64,000 bases of DNA from Bostrychus sinensis (taxonomy: Eukaryota; Chordata; Actinopteri; Gobiiformes; Eleotridae): the NCBI GenBank assembly GCA_020698575.1, contig CM036254.1, positions 23,412,026 through 23,476,025 of the forward strand, given 5' to 3'. Numbering within the stretch: the first letter of the stretch is position 1; every line of letters begins with the position of its first letter. Of the stretch, positions 1-13,800 are shown one piece after another. The position numbers were made by a program, and so were the translations under genes. The notes under the pieces are model-generated. The model saw only the letters and a program-made list of their open reading frames with translations. It was not told where the DNA came from and did not search any database.

Positions 1-470
1 TTATGTAATAGTTACTTTACTTTTTTGGATAATCTGGATAATTTAGGCTATATTAACATATTAGGGTAGCAGGGGTCCAATTCTACCAAGCCCTAGCCTG
101 GAGCATCCTGTACATTTCTGAGCTAACTAAGGCGAATTTCAAAAGATGTGTGACAGCGCCATCCACTGATCATGAAGTTGTAGGCTAGCTTCTGATTTTA
201 TAAAATTGTGCTGTCCAATAAATGAGTGCCTTTTTTCCTTAAAGGTTCAAACACATAATATTTATAGTTTCACAGCAAAGAGCTAAAACATTTCAAGCAT
301 TCTGTTGTTATCATTTTGAAAATGATGGCTTATAGTTAATGAAATAGAAATTCAATTATTCATAAAATAAGAATATTTCATGTGGTCAATAAATTGAATT
401 TCTAAAAAGAAGGAGCATTATGTGGAGGTACTCGGTACTTATATGGGACTCTTTTTGCACTCCTTTAACT
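1..470. other. Left-edge non-coding sequence
   Basis: AT-rich sequence with no coding exon or repeat that I can recognise. The right part may be the diverged upstream portion of the LINE fragment that follows, because an in-frame stop at 476-478 closes its reading frame. Confidence 0.4.
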
Positions 471-481
471 TCTCCTAATAT

Positions 482-1066
482 TTGAAAAGATTTAATAATG
501 ATATAGATATTAAGCACACTTTTTGTAACCTGTTATCCGAGTCCATGTGCCACCTTTTCTTTGACTGTTTGTTTGTAAAATTCTTCTGGGTTGATGTAGA
601 AAATAATTTCAATAGAAATTTACAGAACAAAAAAATACAAGACATAATATTATCATACACCAAGAAAGACATAGATAACAGTATAAAATATATGGTTAAC
701 TTATTTATCTCACTTGGTAAATATTACATTCATAAGTGTAAATGGTCAAGAAAAACACCAAGATTTCATGAATTTATTATAGATCTTAAACATTATTTTA
801 TTTCACTGTCAAAAAGCAAAAACAAAAAAGCAATAAAGACCCTTGATATATCTGCAGCAATGAACCTACCATACTTGTAAAAGTAGCTATGTCCCTTACC
901 TAACTATGCTTTTGGTTGTATTTATGTTTGTTATTGTATAATTGCATTTTCGTCATTGTATTTTCATTTGTTTATTTATTATGTTTTATTTATTTTTTCT
1001 CTTTATATGTGAATGTGTGTTTGTCTGTGCTGTTATTCTACTTTTCTTTGGTAAAAAAAAAAAAAA
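482..1066 (+). mobile_element. 5'-truncated L1/Tx1-like LINE, 3' end with poly(A)
   Basis: The frame 482-880 encodes about 132 residues resembling the extreme C-terminus of L1/Tx1-type fish LINE ORF2. It has a Cys-rich segment (HTFCNLL, then MCHLFFDC and KFFW) followed by the Lys-rich IHKCKW region and a terminal stop at 878-880. An AT-rich 3' UTR of about 170 bp follows, ending in about 14 A's (1053-1066). Only the C-terminal piece remains, and a stop at 476-478 closes the frame upstream, so this is a dead 5'-truncated copy. The clade assignment comes from remembered motif similarity. Confidence 0.65.
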
Positions 1067-1151
1067 TAAGCTGGTGAGCAGAAGGAAGCAGTCCCCTACA
1101 ACTTCACAGTAAAAGGCTGTGTAGAATTAATGCTTCAGGAAACGCAGAGGC

Positions 1152-1376
1152 CTAGTAACTTCTGTCCCATTTCTGCTGACACTGTCTCTGGTTCAGGAAA
1201 GCGCTGACACAATCGTAGATAAATGTCTTGATCCGTCTGTGTGTGGTAGCTCCTGATACACTGACTCCGCCCTCAGTCCACTCCCTGTGAACTTCCCCAA
1301 ATTTTTGGTCTGGGTTTTTCTGGACATTTGTACCCAGGATGCAGCTGTCCTGCTGCTTGTGCCTCTTTTTCTCCAA
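1152..1376 (-). pseudogene. Tc1/mariner transposase relic
   Basis: Read on the minus strand, this frame contains EVHREWTEGGVSVSGATTHRR and, further on, FLNQRQCQQKW. Both match the DNA-binding and linker part of Tc1-family transposases, where the usual wording is a 'W-E-GV-S-ATTHRR' block followed by 'PLLNQRQRQKRL-WA'. There is no ATG, the DDE catalytic core is absent, and no terminal inverted repeats are obvious within 200 bp. It is a fragment of an old Tc1 copy and not a functional gene. Confidence 0.65.
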
Positions 1377-1379
1377 AAC

Positions 1380-2095
1380 TTTATTTCTTTCTACTCAAAT
1401 TTCAAATACAGCACTCTGTGAGCAGCCAGCTTCTTTGTTAATAGCCTTTTGTGGTTTATCCTTTCTGTGGAGGGAGTCAGTGACTGGACACCTGAGGCCC
1501 TCCCCATGATTGTGGAGCTGACTGAATCAGACTAAGACCATTTAAAGGCTCAGGGAACCTTTGCAAATGTTTCCAGTTTATTGAGAGTTTGAGTGTGACA
1601 CCAATAGTCTACAATGTTTAACCTTTTCAGAATAACTGAATTTGGGGGTTTCATTAACTGTAAGCCACAATTATCCAAAGTGTATATATAAAAAATTACT
1701 CTTTATGGAGCCAAACTATAAATGTAGCCTATCCATAGTTTCACTTTTTGTATTGAACTACTGAGAGAAAAATGCACTTTTTACAAGATATTCTAATTGA
1801 ATAGCACCTGTATAGATTCGCAACTTAAAATATCAAGATGCTAAAGCTTTGGTTGTTACTAAAGTAAATTTTTGTACAAAATATAGGCCTAGGGTACACA
1901 TATGGAAGAAAAGTTAAAAAAGGAAAATGAAACACCACATGGTGGTGCTATCGGACCATTGACGGCCCCTCACAGATACATAACAAAACAGAACCTTTTT
2001 TCGCTTGTCCAACCTTGTCGAATATGTCAAAACAAGTCATTGTGTAAGTTGACGGTTTTAAAACAATATAAAATAATAATATTACTTTAGCGCTA
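1380..2095. other. Non-coding sequence upstream of klhdc3
   Basis: No recognisable gene or repeat. Short open frames here show no family features. Confidence 0.4.
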
Positions 2096-2099
2096 CTGT

Positions 2100-2288
2100 A
2101 AACACGCTGGGCTACAGTTAAATAAAAACGTTGCCAGATAAGAATGTTTTCCGCTGCGGCTGCACTTGTGGCGCCAGTTGTGCGGCCCTCTTTGGCCTGG
2201 AAACTGCATCTCTGATGTGGCAACCCTGAGAATATCCCTGCCTGCCTGAACACCAGCAGTCAACTACATCCACGGCTCAAGGCTAAAG
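2100..2288 (+). promoter_or_regulatory. klhdc3: Candidate klhdc3 promoter and non-coding first exon
   Basis: This stretch is richer in GC and CpG than its surroundings (for example the part around 2150-2200). It ends in a plausible splice donor, AAAG|GTATTA, with GT at 2289-2290. The first coding exon is preceded by a good acceptor (TTTTTACAG, AG at 4574-4575), so a 5' UTR exon ending at 2288 could join to 4576. No TATA box is seen, as expected for a housekeeping promoter. The transcription start is not defined by the sequence. Confidence 0.4.
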
Positions 2289-2299
2289 GTATTAAAATG

Positions 2300-4560
2300 C
2301 GCTGTTTATCTGATTTTACTTGATACAATACCCCTTAAATGCGTCCCAGATGCCCCATATAATATTCTGCAAGCTTTTATTACTTATATTTTATTGAGGT
2401 GTCGTTAGCAGACTAGCTTACAGTTAAATTGGGCAGCTCATAATGATTAGCCTTAGCCTAGCCATCAACAGCTTATCACCCTGGACAGTTGTTTGTGATC
2501 ATGTGTAGCTTTCTCAGTCCTTGTTGTTAATTTTTTTTTTTATGCCAGAAATTGTATTTGGGCCATTTTATATCTGCAAACTATCCAATCCCGGTGCGTT
2601 TGCGAGTTAACATTAGCTAGCCACAATATCAGGACTACACTGTCCCTACCGCGTTATGGTTCAATGTCACCAGGTTTTGATAAACCTTATCAGCAGCGTG
2701 GTCCCCACACAAGGCCAGCTGGGTTCGTGCGGGGATACACCACAGCGGGTTCCCCTTAGGTTAACAATGTGTGCTTTTCAGTGTCACTGTCCTTATCGCT
2801 GAAAGTTGTCAATGTGTGTAGCCAGTAACGTGCAGTCAAACTATAGGAGTGTTGTGTCTGATAATGTTACAGTCTGGGTGTGAGATGTTGATCACTGATT
2901 AATTACAAATGCAAAGTGGGGATTGGACGTGACAGTCGTGGCATAGGATAGCTGGGTGTTTCCTCATCCTATTGAAAGATGCATTTGTTTAACTTGAAAA
3001 TGAGGAATGGGCGTGCATTGACCTTAAGAGATAGTCATGTATTGTGTAAATGTGGCTCTGTTACATACTTTTAGCCAGTTTATTTCCTACAGTAGGAGAT
3101 ACTGAGCACTACCTTTTGGAAACGCAGACAGGAGCCACAGGGGCTAAATCATTTATTGTGAAAAGTGAAAATTGTATTTAAAAGCACTTAATTAACTTAC
3201 TTAACTTATATTTTGTTGTGTATGCATATGCGTTGTCTGTAGAGAATCTCCAACTTGCTCAGAAATTGCACAGATAGCGCAGCCACTTTGAGATACTTGA
3301 GATACCTGAGAAACTTGTACTGAGAAGTGCTTCTTGTCGTTGAGGTATTATGCATGAGGAAATAAGACAGTAATAATTATGATCTCCTTGCTTGTAAGCA
3401 CACAATTGCATTACTATGAAATGTAAAAACTGAAAACCTGTGTACTGTAAGGAAAATAAGTTAAGTATTTCTAAAGATTCCACAGAGTACTTTTATTCAA
3501 CTACACATTTAAAGTCTGCACAGCATTTTTGTATTTCATCATAACTTAAATACAACTGTACAAATATAATAAGGCCAGCTCAACCAAACACACAGTAGTG
3601 TGAAGTATGAACACAAATATAGTTAAAACGCTGCCTGTTGACTGGGCTGACTAGTCTGTACTCCTCAGGGATGTTTGGTCTGGAAATAGAAATGTCTGTG
3701 TAAATGTTCTCATGATAGGCTATTTTTAAGAGCAAACAAAGGTTGAAGGTCAGCGAGATGGTAAGTGTGTAGTCACAGAGATGGGATAAGCAGGGACACA
3801 GCTTTTCTAGGAAGAATCTATATTTTTGAACTTGGTGAAAGCCAAGGTTGTAACTGTGACCTAGACACACTAGATTTCAAAGGATGCTCAAGTCATTTCT
3901 GTGAAAATCTTTTGTTAAAGGGGCATATATTTGGTCACATTTCAACACAATTTTAGTAGATAGCATAATGTCAGAATTGTGAATTTGAGATGTATGTAAT
4001 GTCTGCAAGGGTTTTGTGTGTTTTTGTTTTATCTTTCAGACTAAATATTTTAGGTCCAGAGTCTAACATCTCCAGTTGAACTTAATTTAAAAAAAAAAAA
4101 GGGCACCACTTTATAAGAATGAAAATTTAAGTTACTATTGCACTTCTCACCCACTTTACTTCTTACCAAACAGTGCATTTGCATTGCTATCCAACCATGC
4201 AAAGCTAGCTCATGATAAAGAAATGAAATGGTCAACTGGCTTGGCACCCAGTCTATTACCCTGTTATTGATGTTAAAGTTAAGAGAAATACCCAGAAGTT
4301 GTGCAAGTTTGTGTAAAGAATAAAGATCGATATATATTTGGCAATGCAGTGTGAGTATAGAGAAGAGAAGTGAACAACAATAAAGAGAAGTGGTATGTTC
4401 AGGTCTAATCGCCTCTTAAAATACTCTCCCAGATAATGCAGGGACTTGTGAGCTTGTCAGTGACAGAAGAGCTGGGGATCTCTTAGCACAAGAGGATAAA
4501 CCGTTCCCCTTTTCTGTTGCTCCACCCAGTTTACACTACTGTCTTTTAAGAGAGAGTTAC
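2300..4560 (+). other. klhdc3 5' UTR intron (inferred)
   Basis: This is the stretch between the candidate non-coding exon and the first coding exon. It is AT-rich, with no coding potential or recognisable repeat. Its status as an intron depends on the inferred first exon. Confidence 0.35.
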
Positions 4561-4669
4561 CCTTGCTTTTTACAGGTTATGAAGGCACTGGCTTGGTGGG
4601 CTTTCCGTGGCTGACTGATGCTGAGTGATGGTCTAAGGGCTGCAAGTCGCGGAGGTGCTTGCGCGTGGG

Positions 4670-4823
4670 ATGTTGCGCTGGTCAGTGCACCTTGAAGGAG
4701 GGCCCAGGAGAGTGAACCATGCTGCAGTGGCTGTGGGGCACAAGGTGTACTCTTTTGGAGGCTACTGCTCTGGAGAGGACTATGAGACACTCCGTCAGAT
4801 CGATGTTCATGTTTTCAATACAG
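4670..4823 (+). CDS. klhdc3: klhdc3 coding exon 1
   Basis: Residues 1-51, starting MLRWSVHLEGGPRR and containing the first kelch glycine pair (SFGGYCSGED). The upstream in-frame codons at 4655-4669 have no ATG, which fixes the start at 4670. The donor is CAG|GTACTA, phase 1. Confidence 0.95.
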
Positions 4824-7800
4824 GTACTAAATCATTTCAGCTGACGAAAGTTAGCAAAAAATATACAGTTGAATTTACTAATTTTAGAGTTAGCTTTAAC
4901 TGAGCTCCTATAAATAGATGAAGTTACAACATAAAGCAGATGCAGGTATTTTATAAGGACATAACCCTACCTTAATATAGTTGTAATAATGTATGTTACT
5001 AAAAATATATAGTTATATTTACAAATTTCACAGTTTCACTCCTAAAAACCCTAATCTAGAAAGGTTTACTCCCTAAATACCTGAATTCAACTGTTGCAAC
5101 TCATTACAAATCCAGGGTTTCCATTGTGGCTTGAGCAGATGTCTTTGTCAGTTACCTGTTTTTCAGTTGCTCCATATTCATCTTACAAACACAGGTGTTT
5201 GTTTTGGTAAACTTTTATAAAACTGCTTTCTTTCCTAGTTTCCTACTTTTTGGTCAGCCAGCTGCTTCTGGGTTTTACTACTTCAGTCTACCTTTAGATG
5301 CCACTCTGGCGTAATTAGATCTTGATAACAATGCCATGACTTATTGAGATGCAAATGAACCAATTGTAGCTATTGTTCCTATATTTTATTTATCTTATTT
5401 CTTTTTGTTGCTGTTGTCTTTGATGTCCATTTCACAGTCACATGATGTAAACCACATTTACATATACATTTTCCCACATATAGCACATAGAAGAGCTGTG
5501 AATTAACCTGGCAAAATCCTACATTGAATCTAGGCAGCATATTAGATTTTTAATTCATTGATTTTCTTGCCTCTTGACAAGCCGCAAAGAGCATGTAAAA
5601 AGATTTAGATGCCGTAAACTGCATACAATTAATTCCTCACTTATTTTTATTCTAACTCCCAGTGGACTCACATTTTACTGCAATAATGTTGTAGTCTAGC
5701 AGCAGCTGAAATGAAAGTTGTTGGTGCATAATTGTTCATCTATACCAATGTTGTTGATCTTTTACACTAGTTTGGGACATAATGCTTTTCAGATTTCAAG
5801 ATTATTTCTTTTGAGCCGTTGCTTATTGTTAGTATTAGTAATTCAGTTTATTTTGGCAGATAGTAGGGTTACACAGGTTTTCACAAGATGTCTTTGTAGG
5901 TTCTCAGTCATCCAGGATAATTCAGTAAAAAAGGTCAAATAAGAAGGTCATTTGGACAAAGTTTAATTTTAGAAGACGTTTTGTCCTTTATCCCAAGGAC
6001 TTTTTTGTGTGAGTAAAAGCTTAAACAGTAATTCCACCCCCAGAGCGAGTGGCCTGTGGCCTGGACTGGAGTCTGAGGCAGGGCCACTACCCACCTGTGA
6101 GCCATTAGCCTAAGGAACTTCTGAAGCAAAATTACAAATGCAGTATCAACTTTTGTAATATCACTATTGCAAAGAAGTACACATATTATTATACTGTGTT
6201 GAGTTCGTCTATGTGAAAAATTTACTTTTTGCCTTTCATAATAATGTTTAGGGAAAGACTTGTGTTAAACTGTTGTGCAAGAAGCTTTTAGAGCTTATTA
6301 GTCATTGCTTTTTCCTTGGCTTAGTTATGTTTTAATCTTAGATTAGAGTTAATACTGGTTCTGTCTTTTAATATTGACATAGTCCCTGTTTTGGTGAGTG
6401 GATGTTAATTCAGCATCCATTTTTTTTATAAATTCAAAATTAGTACACTGGGCATTTAAGGGCATTTAAATATTGCATGTCATATAGTTGTTGCAGTACT
6501 CAGTAGTTTGCTTTCTGTATTATGTAGTCCTCCTGAGTGAAACATTTTACCTTTTATGACCTTTTATGTAAAACTTTGATATAACATTCTAGTGTCTCTC
6601 CGATGGATGAAACTGCCGCCAGTCAGGACTGCGGGACATGAGCGGGTCCGTGAAGTGCCATATATGCGATATGGTCACACCGCTGTGCTGCTGGATGATA
6701 CTATCTACCTCTGGGGTGGGCGCAACGACACAGAGGGGGCCTGCAATGTGCTCTACGCCTTTGATGTCAGTAAGTAGACCTGCATCTACCACATAAGGCC
6801 GCTAAACTGTCATTTCTTCTGTTTTGACTTCTCCGAGATGCACCTGTTTGTCAGCACTGGTTCGCTGCAGTGAAAAGTGTCTTTGAAGTTTTCATTGTGG
6901 TATTTCATTGTGTCTGGTTTTAAATTCAAGCTGCTCTAGGACAGTGTATCTCAGACTTTTCACACCTCAGACAATATTTGGCTTTCCAAGTACCATTTTT
7001 AATTAACACAAATGAGCGTTACCAAATATGGAAAAAAACACAGATTAAAACTGGACTAAACCAGGTCTAAATCAGGATTAAACAAAGACTCAATCCAGAT
7101 TAAACCTAGACTAAACCAAGACTAATGCAGGACCAAACTAGAACAAGGTTAAACAAGGACTAAAGCTGTGCTAAACCTACACTAACCCAGGTCTAAGCCA
7201 GGACTAATTCTGGACTAAACCAGGTCTAAATCATGATTAAACAAGCACTAAAGCTGGACTAAGCCTAGACTAAACCAGGTCTAAGCCAGCACATAACCAG
7301 GACTAAACCCAAACTAATCTAGGACTTAACCAATTCGGAAAAATAGGACTAAACCAACTCAGTTTTAATCTCCAAACAGGCAGGACTAAAACAATTTCTT
7401 CTCTGTAGATACCCACCGATGGTTCACCCCCAAGATTTCGGGGACCGTACCAGGAGCTCGGGACGGCCATTCAGCCTGTGTATTAGGCAAAGCGATGTAT
7501 ATATTTGGAGGATATGAGCAGCTGGTGAGTACTTATTATGCATTACATGGGAGCAGCTTGCGTAAATGTAAATATGGTTTAATTAATCTCCACTGCTGTT
7601 TTATAGGCTGACTGCTTCTCCAATGACATCCATAGGCTGGACACTGTCACCATGGTCTGGACTTTAATAAATGCCAGAGTGAGTTAGCACAACTTCTGCA
7701 AGTGCATTTTGACTTCTACATTATGTTAAATATGAGTTTCAACTGGTAACTAAGCCATTTGTGACTATTGTTGTTTACAATATGGCTATGCAAGGCCCCT

Positions 7801-10800
7801 TCCAGGCTGGTTGGCTGTGAATGAAAGCACAGAAATGTAATGCAGCTCTCTGGGACTTGGCCAAGTACAAAAGCCCCTACAGGATTATAACCCCCCCCCC
7901 CCCACACACACACACACAAACACACAAACATAAATGCCATTTATGTTTGTGCAGTCCACCAAATCATAAAACTTAAGCACTGTGAAATATATTTTTGACA
8001 CTGATGCTAGGAAGCAAGACATCTAGTTTCTAGATATTACATTGGGTTTAAGTTTAGTTTTGGTCATGTAAAGCCCTCTCATGTATTTAAGAAACAAACC
8101 TGTATGCTTTCCCACAGACCTTCTTCCCAAGTTTCCCTAAAATGTTTATAATAAAATGGCAGTAGGAATCTGATCTGAAGTCTTGTATTTCTGCCCTGAT
8201 GCCACTTCTGTGCGTATGAGTGGAGGAAAACAATGGTAACACATGCTGGAGTGGCATGTGAAAGGCTTTACATGGCTTTAGTCCAGCTAAATGCAAAGAA
8301 GCTTGAAGCTCGACTTTGTTCTACTGAGGTTTTATTTATATTCTACACAAATGCAGATCTCATTTCACTATATTGTATTTGTGGTCCTCTAAATTCTAAA
8401 TTGTGCATGTTTTATACTCTGTTGTAATTGGAAACAATGTCCACTAGATGGCAATATTTACCTAAAACATAAAATGAGGTTACAGTAGAATAGACCATGC
8501 TTTTTTGGAGAATAGATTATTCATAGTAGTTGGCATCACACAAGGCAATGTGAATATATGTATTGTTCTCTAGAGTGCTAAGAAACAGTCCATTACCTGG
8601 CTGTTTGATGTCTTCTTTCATCAATGAAAATGCTGCATATATAACCTAGAAGAGGTCAGAGCTTCATCTACTGTTCTTTTCTTCCCAGGGCACTCCAGCA
8701 AGATGGAGAGATTTCCACTCAGCCACCATCATTGGCACAAAGATGTTTGTATTTGGAGGCAGAGCTGATCGCTTTGGTCCTTTTCACTCCAACAATGAGA
8801 TCTATTGCAACAAGATCAAAGTGTTTGACACAGAGACTAACTGCTGGCTGAGCACACCTTCGACACAGCCGCTGCCTGAGGGCCGACGTAGTCACTCAGC
8901 CTGTAAGACACAAACAAACACTGAAAAACAAATTCAGGCAATACCGTCATTGCTTTTTGAAGTGTTGCATTTTGATGTTGTTTTTTTTCCTCCAATTCAC
9001 ATCAACCGGTGTTTTCCCACAGTCTGTGTAAACATCAAACCTCTATTATGTGTGCCTTCCTTTTTGAGATGATTAAATGGATAACAGGTAACATGTATAA
9101 TTGTATGTCTAGTTACCTACAATGGTGAGCTGTACATATTTGGAGGATACAATGCCCGTTTGGACCGGCACTTCAATGACCTCTGGAAATTTAACCCAGG
9201 TAAATCTAAACTAAATCATATTTTTATGTTCATTAATATCCACAATGCATTGGTGAATGTTATTAGTAATGTATTTATGAACTAGAAAGATTATGGCTGT
9301 GTGGCTTTGTCCAGCAGATGGCAGTACCTCAATAAAGTTACTCACACAGGCCCAGTTGTTGCTATAGAGATTCAGTGATGCTCAAAGTGAATCAACAGGG
9401 TTTCTCCTTATATGGAGCAACTGAGCTTCAGAATCGTCACTCTTGTTGCACTCCACATGGCACTGCTGTTTCTATTTCTGAAATCTCAAATTTTGTCATC
9501 TAGTAATTTCAAATTGTGTTATTTATATGCCTTTGCCCACAGGTATTGTTTGCTTAAACATTTCAGATTGCATTATCTGTCAACACAAAACATTCTCTCA
9601 TCAGTAATACATGAAGAGTTGTTTGAGATAACTTTAGTTGACATAATGTTTGTCTATGATGTGACCAGAAGCCTTTACCTGGGAGAAGGTGGAGCCCAAA
9701 GGAAAAGGCCCCTGTCCTCGGAGACGACAGTGCTGCTGTATGGTTGGGGATCGGATAATCCTGTTTGGAGGAACCAGGTGAGACAAGATTTAGCTTCTTC
9801 TATAGCAGAGCATTTCCCATTTCAAAGTATTCAAAGTATTGATATAAATACTTAAATGTTGGCTGTTTGAACAAAGACATATGTACTGTATATATAGGCT
9901 AGACGAAGGCTAGTAGAAGTTTACAATCATGAAGGCTAATTTAGTATATAACTACAGTATAAGTACTCAGAGAGCACAGACCAAAGGCTTTGGCCCTATC
10001 ACACAATTGTAAAGATAGTGGCCAGACCTGAACTCAAACCAGGCATCTACTTGTTCATGGATAAATGATCAATTGAACCACAAAGCTTGTGTATCTCACA
10101 GTGGTAATGGAATAAAAAATATGTGGATCCATTCAGACAAGTTTTATTTTTGATTATTAAATCAAATCATGCTCGAATCGCATACTGTCATTGTGTTCCT
10201 GGGCAAGACACTTCACTTACTTTGCCTACTCCAGTCACAGTATGTGGCTGGTTGAGACAGGAAGGTCATCTGGTGTACAAACCTGCCAAATCACTGTGTA
10301 ACAGGTTTGCTGTGGCAACCCCTGACAAAACAGGGAGCAGCCAAAAGATGAAAACATTTTTTTATTAAAGCATTGTAAAAATGTTTGATAGAGATGCTCT
10401 TTAAGTAGTGTTTCTGAACCACACTAATGAAAGCAGTGTCTCTCTCAAACAGCTTGACATAGTGAATAATTCTCAGTTTTCCAAGTTTAAGAAGTAAACA
10501 ACAAAAAGTTTACAAATTGGCTAATGTGATAACTGACTCTATGGACATACAGAGGAATAACTTGTCTACCCTACATTTAAATGAAACTCACCCGACCTTA
10601 TTGCTTCAATTTATAGAAATGTAGATCAGGGTTTAAACTGTAAACATTGCTGCTCTCCACAGTTATTAGCCATCACATGAAATAAATCCTAGTTTCAAAT
10701 CCTCGCAGCAGCGCTGAAGTGTCAAAAACCCTTTAAGCAGACTTGTACACACCTCGTCTGACTCACTGAGCAACCACTTTCTCCCACTCCCCACACTCTG

Positions 10801-13800
10801 CAGAAGTTGGCCGTATAATTGCCTGAACTCTCCTCACTTACTGCTACAGTTGCAACTATCTGGTGCTCACAGAAAAATGTAACATAGTTTGGGCCAATTA
10901 AACACATTTTCATCTGACTGGGAAGAAGTGGCTTTGTCTTCAGAAGAAATGGTGGTAATAGATGGCCTGTGCACTTACTTAGACCTGACAATACATCATT
11001 ATTTATTTTTCATTGTTATCAACAAAGTAACATTTTTGATAGAATCATCAAATGTTTGTGGCATAGCATATTTTCCTTTCATACCTTTATTTTTAGCTGA
11101 ATACATTTTCCATTGCAAAATACATCACAAAGTTTGTTGCTTACCTTAAACTAGGTTTGAATTATGTGTCAACATTAGGTGTCCTTGTTAAACATTGCAT
11201 GTATTAGTGCTGCACGATTTGATGAAAATGTGCGATTGCGATTATTATGGACAATATTGCGATTTGCGATTACAATATTATTTAATGAATGGTGTCATGA
11301 GTCTACTTGCTTGAATATCAAGGACAGTACAGAATATGGTTTCTGTATTTCTCAACTCAAAACATACACGACACAAAAAAGATTACATAATGTTTTTTCC
11401 AAATAACTTAATATCAAAAAATAAATAAAAGTTTGAAAATAAAGATATTTCTGCTAATTGTAAACAGAATGTCATTATAAACTTTTACGTAAACCTGTTA
11501 AGTGGCGTAGCACTTGCAAATGTATCCGGGATTGTACGTTGTGGTTCTTTCAGGCGGTTTTCAGTTTTACTTGTTTGGGTTTTTATTTGCATGCACTCGT
11601 CATATTTTTCTCTGTGTTGTCTCAAATGTTGATAGAGATTGGTCGTATTACATCGGGACGTAGCGACTTTAGCTTTACAGGTTTTACACAGCACGTATTG
11701 CTGTTCAGCGTGGTCATACCTGAATCCAAAGTATCGCCATACAACAAAAGTTGCATTTTTTTCCACCACCAACTCTGCTTTTTTCTCATGTTCCTCCTCA
11801 GCGTCCAGGTCTTTTGCTACTGTTTGCTGCAAGCCGGGTAGTCACATGACCATACCTGCTGTAAGTGGGTGTCTGAGTTGTGTTAATAGTGCGCCTGCGC
11901 CATTCACTTTGAACCTGTTTGGTTCATGTTTTTCTCACGCTCTGATTGTCAGTTCTCTGAGCGCCAGGCAGTAAACAGAGACGTGTTCCCGTGCTCCAAA
12001 GAAATACTTGCCTCCGAGTTTTGTCCTGTGTCTACAACTTATTTGAGCCCCACACAGCTCGCACGTTACACTGCGGCTGCCCACAGCGCGTGGATGTGGC
12101 GTCACCTTACTCCACATTGGTTTACATTAAATCGCAAATCGCAGTTTTTTACGTGGTTACGTAATCGCACAGCGTGACATCGCGATTGCGATTAGATTAA
12201 TCGTGCAGCACTAGCATGTATATATTACTAATATTTAAATTAGGCTATGACCATTACCAGTGTTTAGAGAAATACAATTACAGCTCTTACTTCTGTCTAC
12301 TGAAACCATAAGACATTTCAGAAAGGCACTGACATGTTTCTAAATAATGTATATTTGAACATAAACTCTGAAACCGGTTTGCTTCTATAAAGGAGAAATG
12401 CCATTTTTATTACAGAATATCTTCAGTTCAACTTATATTTGTATTGCTTCTTGTAATCTTTATGACACACTGGCTCCATTGACTAAAAGCTTTCTGTGAA
12501 GTGTGGCCCATTTGTGGATAAAACTCTGCTGTCTTGTTACTGAGCTGAATGAATAGCCTAGGTTTACAGACATCAGCTCATGGCAGTTTCCCTTGCTGGC
12601 TCTTAACAGTGCTGATTGCTGGTGGTTTGTACCTGGCGAAGTGCTGTGGTGCTGGTGACGGCTTTGTGATAGGGCCAGTAGCAGCTGCTGTATTGAGGGA
12701 GCTACCAGCATTAGAGCAGTCCAGAGTTAGTCCGGGGCCTGGGCTACTGTTATCAGACAAGACCGTGTTATCAGACAAACCCCACTGGGACGTCCTGATA
12801 GGAGGAACCGGGAGGACAGGGATAAGAGTCTTCTCAGCCCCACTTCGTCTACAGGCCTTGAGCCCGAGGGCCCCTGGCTGGTGCTAGATTAGGGTTTCAT
12901 CACTTCACTGGACACCACATCAGGAGTAGCAACTTGTGTAATACACATATAAAATGAATTACCCCAATATAGGGCCGGTTTACATTTAAATACACTAGCA
13001 ATCTTGTATAACCAGTTCCTGTTGTCTTTGAAAAAATAGTAGTTGTTGCTTTTTTGATAATGTGGCATATTCCATATATTGCTTTGTCTGGGCTGATGAC
13101 ATTTGGTATCAAATAATGTTCAAATCTGTTTTGCAGGTCTGCATGTCCTCTTGCGTTTGTCTGATTTTTATACAAGACATGCATGTGTAGGTGATTTGGT
13201 GATTTTTAAATGACCCAGTGAATGAATGAGTGGGAGTAAATATTTTTCTATTACTCTACTGTATGTATATACTGTATGTATTGGCCCTGTAATTTCAACC
13301 CCAACCCTACAACTCATAACATCATATGCTGTAGAAAATAAATGAATTAATTCTCTTTCAGTTTTCACAGTGAAATAGTGACTGTACACTGCACAGTCTG
13401 CAGTGAGTGTCCATGCTAAGGTGCTGTATGATGAGATTAGGTAAAACCTTTGCTGACTAATCTAAAATGAGAAAGAAATTTGGTGTGGGCCCAATATCAT
13501 ACAAATTTTACACATCTAAATGCAAAATTTGAAATATATTCATATATCTATATATTTTCATACTGGTAAAAGAGTATGTGCTTGAAAGTGTTTAAATTGC
13601 ATAATATAAGGATACTGGATATAAGTGACAGATATGTATTAGAAGAAATAGAATTTCCTCTAGGATACAACAAGGTACTGTGCAATGAAAAACACAACTG
13701 AATAAATCAAATGCTGAGTCCTTGAGCAGCGACAGTGATATTTATAGTATGTCTATAGGAAGTTTGTAGCTGTCTTCAAACTGAGGTTATTTTCTAAATT

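Noticed and set aside
9412..9855. 147-codon open frame on the + strand
   Set aside because: It runs through an intron and covers klhdc3 exon 7 in the wrong frame. The correct frame starts at 9669.
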